From Schlesneria sp. (GTDB lineage: Bacteria; Planctomycetota; Planctomycetia; Planctomycetales; Planctomycetaceae): DNA of 8,404 nucleotides. The translations under genes were made by a program, and so were the position numbers. This document shows, in pieces, positions 6,096 to 8,404 of this stretch. The notes beneath the pieces were generated by a model. The model did no database searches, was not told where the DNA came from, and saw nothing but the letters and a program-made list of their open reading frames with translations. Position 1 is the stretch's first letter. Each line of letters opens with the position of its first letter. The stretch spans positions 1-8,404 of the forward strand of contig JANXOO010000005.1 in assembly GCA_025353525.1 (NCBI GenBank), written 5' to 3'.

Positions 6096-7928
6096 TCAAA
6101 TAAAGCGAATGCGACCATTACGGATCGAAATCGAATCCCCAAACGTAGCGTGAATGTCGAAGGTGTTCAGCCCTGTACCGCCGTCGATCGTTACGGCCTT
6201 CGCGAAGGCAACGGTTGCAGCTGGAGTTGACGTTGGGTCGCCGATACTCAGGGCGTCATTGCCACCGCCGAGATTGATGCTCACCGGTCCAGAGAAACTG
6301 CTTTTACCAGTCGTTCCAAAGTTGCCCGGTTGCAAATTTACCGTATCGTCGCCGTTTCCGGTGTTCAATTGGAATGTATAAAATGAAGATTCAATGACGT
6401 TCACCGAATCCGCGCCACTGCCGAGGTTCATTGCTGTGTTTCCGGCTACCGTTACGCCGAAGAGTTGCACGCTATTTCCGCCATCGCCGCCAAAAATCGC
6501 GAGGCTGCCGCCAATAGTCACCCCCCCGACCCCTTGCCCCAATGAAAGTTGGTTTTTGCCGTCGCCCAGAAAAATGTTACCGTTCCGACGAATCGTCAAA
6601 TTATCGAGGGTGACAATGTCCGCGCCCGGATTACCGTAGATCGTCAAGTCGACGCCGATGGAACTTTTTGGATTAGTGGCGCTCGATTGTATGGTAATTT
6701 CGTTGAAGCCATGGCCGGACACGAACAACGCGCTTCCCTTTACGATCAGCGGTTTGGTTGAGAACGCATCGACAGCGAATCGATTTCCAAATCCGCCGCT
6801 GCCACCCCGCCAGGTTAAATTGCCACCAATCGTTGTTGCACCATGGAGATCGACCACGGTGCTTGTTGAACCCGCGAAGGTCGCATCTCGCCGAGTGGTC
6901 AATGTCCCATTCGACGTAACATCGACGTTCGATGCGACGATATAAATCGAATCAGCACTCACCGTCCCCGTTCCAAAAGTGGCCGATCCGAAATCGCCAA
7001 GACTCAGCGATACCGAGCCGCCAATGGTCAAATGATCATCAACGTTCAATGAACCATCGCCGTTAACATTACTCATTGACAGGCTTCCGCCGATCGAAGT
7101 CGAAGTCGCAGTCGCGAAAATGCCCGCGTTCCCGTTAATCGTTGCCGTGGCGGAACCTGAACCAAAGTTAAGTGCAACGTTGTGAGCCACCGTCAATGCG
7201 CCAAAGGTGGCCGTATCGTCACCATTGGCAGCGGCCAGAGACAGTCCGCCAGCTCCGTTCACCTTCAGATTGTTAGTCGTGACTCTGCTGTCACCGTTTC
7301 CAAAGTTGAATTGCACGGAACCTTGCACGACGGTGCCACCCCCCAATTGAATGGCGACTGTGTCCTGACCGTTGCCACCGGTGACGATCAAATTTCCGCC
7401 AATGCTCGCCTTTTCCTTTGCGGGAGAAAATAACCCGCCGATCGCGAAGAAATTGTTGCCGTCGCCCCCATTGACGGTGAGGGATCCGGCGAGGTTGAAC
7501 ACGGGATTTACGGACGCATCCAGGCTCACTTTATCGTCGCCGCCGAGCAGGTTGAAGATCAGTGAATTCGCACCGTCGATTATTGCTTGCGATTGTCCGT
7601 TAATCGTCGTCCCGTTCACGCCAAGAAGCGTGTAACGACCCGCTGTCGTTTGCGGTTGAATCGAAACTTCTTCCGCCGCGTCCGTACCCGTCAACGAGTA
7701 CTGACCTCCGACGTGTGAAGTCGACAAATTCCCTGTCAGCAATGTGCGAGTTTCCAATCGTTCCACAGATATCATCGCACCGTGAACGTTCGTGGGCCGG
7801 GCGCGTCGAACAGTTTTTCGTTTCGAAGACATGATTGCTTCGCTGCATAGGCGAAGTAAGTGAGTTAAGACACTTGGCACAGGTTGGAAAAACGATTGCC
7901 GCGAGCGGGAAAAATCGTTGCGTGTCAT
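6096..7928 (-). CDS. Glycine/aspartate-rich beta-helix surface or secreted protein
   Basis: This protein of about 610 residues combines a basic N-terminus (SSKRKTVRRARP), the motif VERLETRTLLTGN, and a long Gly/Asp/Asn-rich repeat region. The motif resembles the LEPRxLL-type element found near the start of many planctomycete extracellular proteins. At least eleven short blocks recur, such as GGDGNNFFAIGG, GGNGQDTVAIQL, ANGDDTATFG, GSGADSVNVI, GNGDDTVNLQPG and GGGNDALSIGD, alternating with hydrophobic strands. This pattern predicts a right-handed parallel beta-helix or RTX-like beta-roll with possible calcium binding. A cell-surface, adhesin or matrix role is inferred. No enzyme motif, dockerin or C-terminal anchor is visible; it ends abruptly at RNGRIRFI. 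ATG 7928 has a GAGGA 7 bases upstream; ATG 7934 lies next to that site, and ATG 7832 (MSSKRKT) would place LETRTLL at residues 26-32, a typical position, but lacks a good ribosome site. Confidence 0.85.
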   Translation of the reverse strand: MTRNDFSRSRQSFFQPVPSVLTHLLRLCSEAIMSSKRKTVRRARPTNVHGAMISVERLETRTLLTGNLSTSHVGGQYSLTGTDAAEEVSIQPQTTAGRYTLLGVNGTTINGQSQAIIDGANSLIFNLLGGDDKVSLDASVNPVFNLAGSLTVNGGDGNNFFAIGGLFSPAKEKASIGGNLIVTGGNGQDTVAIQLGGGTVVQGSVQFNFGNGDSRVTTNNLKVNGAGGLSLAAANGDDTATFGALTVAHNVALNFGSGSATATINGNAGIFATATSTSIGGSLSMSNVNGDGSLNVDDHLTIGGSVSLSLGDFGSATFGTGTVSADSIYIVASNVDVTSNGTLTTRRDATFAGSTSTVVDLHGATTIGGNLTWRGGSGGFGNRFAVDAFSTKPLIVKGSALFVSGHGFNEITIQSSATNPKSSIGVDLTIYGNPGADIVTLDNLTIRRNGNIFLGDGKNQLSLGQGVGGVTIGGSLAIFGGDGGNSVQLFGVTVAGNTAMNLGSGADSVNVIESSFYTFQLNTGNGDDTVNLQPGNFGTTGKSSFSGPVSINLGGGNDALSIGDPTSTPAATVAFAKAVTIDGGTGLNTFDIHATFGDSISIRNGRIRFI

Positions 7929-7935
7929 CTTCATT

Positions 7936-7940
7936 TCCTC
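7936..7940 (-). promoter_or_regulatory. Shine-Dalgarno supporting the 7928 start of the beta-helix gene
   Basis: On the minus strand GAGGA lies 7 bases before ATG 7928, ideal spacing, but touches the alternative ATG 7934. This favours a longer N-terminus than the MSSKRKT start at 7832. A CATAAT hexamer (7949-7954) just upstream resembles a -10 box but has no clear -35, and would give a very short leader for the 7928 start. Confidence 0.5.
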
Positions 7941-8295
7941 AGTAAAAGATTATGATGTCGTTCTTGATCGAGTTGGATCGTTGCCACTGCGAGTCGGAAC
8001 CAGTGAGCGAACATTCAACGCCGCGAATTGTATGCCGTCACGGAAAACGGATGAATCCCGGCCCCAAAAGGATATCATCATGGGGACACTCCAATCGGGG
8101 TGAGCGGCATTAAATGAGATGTTTGCGTCAAGTCTGACAGTGTCGAGTGCGAACGATTCGAAGACTTGGTTGGATACCGCCACTTTTGACGAACGAAGTT
8201 CCATAAGATAATTGTAGTAAATGACTTGTGAGGACCCGTTTCAGAGAGCGATCAAATCCGATCACTTTCATCATAACGTATTATTATAAAGTGCT
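7941..8295. other. Intergenic region upstream of the beta-helix gene
   Basis: About 355 bases with no supported gene. A minus-strand 84-codon frame (7950-8204) exists but has no ribosome site, domain or repeat character. The part around 8270-8292 is strongly AT-rich. CACTTT (8264-8269) and AAAGTG (8288-8293) could pair around an AT-rich loop, on the minus strand just after the stop of the possible edge gene, but no T-tract follows. Confidence 0.5.
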
Positions 8296-8403
8296 TTACG
8301 CCTCTTTTTGATCGAAAAGTGGCGATGTCCAATGAGGCGAGCGGCAGAAATGTTTATCCCAGAGTCCCGACTGGCCGGGGTCGATCCCCTTTTTCGTCTT
8401 CGA
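8296..8403 (-). CDS. Possible C-terminal end of a gene entering from the right edge
   Basis: The minus strand is open from the edge to TAA 8296-8298, 35 codons ending KHFCRSPHWTSPLFDQKEA. Composition (KKGIDPGQSGLWDKHF) looks protein-like, but the frame is short and another minus frame and one plus frame are also partly open, so the call is weak. Function unknown. Confidence 0.3.
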   Translation of the reverse strand, partial: SKTKKGIDPGQSGLWDKHFCRSPHWTSPLFDQKEA

Positions 8404-8404
8404 C

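Noticed and set aside
7950..8204. 84-codon minus-strand ORF upstream of the beta-helix gene
   Set aside because: No Shine-Dalgarno, no recognisable domain, and its end overlaps the likely promoter of the next gene. It could be real but nothing supports it.
8377..8394. GGGG-TCGAT-CCCC followed by five T residues, terminator-like on the plus strand
   Set aside because: The stem is only four base pairs and no plus-strand gene ends here; the same bases lie in the possible minus-strand C-terminus.
8325..8404. Plus-strand frame from ATG 8325 open to the right edge
   Set aside because: Only 26 codons, no ribosome site, low-complexity Ser/Arg-rich reading, and it competes with the more protein-like minus frame.

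Overview
The window looks like chromosomal DNA of a planctomycete (Planctomycetota). The evidence is a secreted-type DUF1501 protein with a twin-arginine leader, a large glycine/aspartate-rich beta-helix protein with a planctomycete-style LExRxLL motif near its N-terminus, weak Shine-Dalgarno use, and moderately high GC with many CGA/CGN arginine codons. I cannot place it to genus. No tRNA, rRNA or CRISPR array was seen.

Layout. At the left edge two minus-strand genes lie 10 bases apart and probably form an operon: a GalU-like sugar nucleotidyltransferase (409-1248) followed by an unrecognised protein that runs off the window (1-398). A 484-base divergent intergenic region, holding a near-perfect 29-bp inverted repeat and a plausible promoter, separates them from the plus-strand DUF1501 gene (1733-3139). 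This gene converges on a minus-strand HAD-superfamily phosphatase (3183-3998). The two stop codons are separated by 43 bases that contain an exact tandem 19-mer.

From about 4000 to 6000 the DNA looks like a decaying region. It holds an NAD-dependent epimerase (extended SDR) pseudogene spread over three plus-strand frames (about 4378-4990), the C-terminal part of a VOC/glyoxalase-fold gene broken by a frameshift (5099-5430, minus), and a small membrane-protein reading frame without a convincing start (5429-5728, minus). It ends with a 118-bp MITE-like element with 18-bp terminal inverted repeats, flanked by an exact 10-bp direct repeat.

The right part is dominated by the minus-strand beta-helix surface or secreted protein gene (6096-7928), with a candidate terminator hairpin just downstream. 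A mostly non-coding stretch follows, and the edge holds what may be the C-terminal end of another minus-strand gene.

I see no coherent multi-gene defence or biosynthetic system. The genes look like independent functions: sugar-nucleotide metabolism, a secreted DUF1501 protein, a phosphatase and an extracellular beta-helix protein. The most interesting signals are the MITE with its target-site duplication, the decayed genes, the large palindrome, and the altered nucleotide-binding loop of the GalU-like enzyme.
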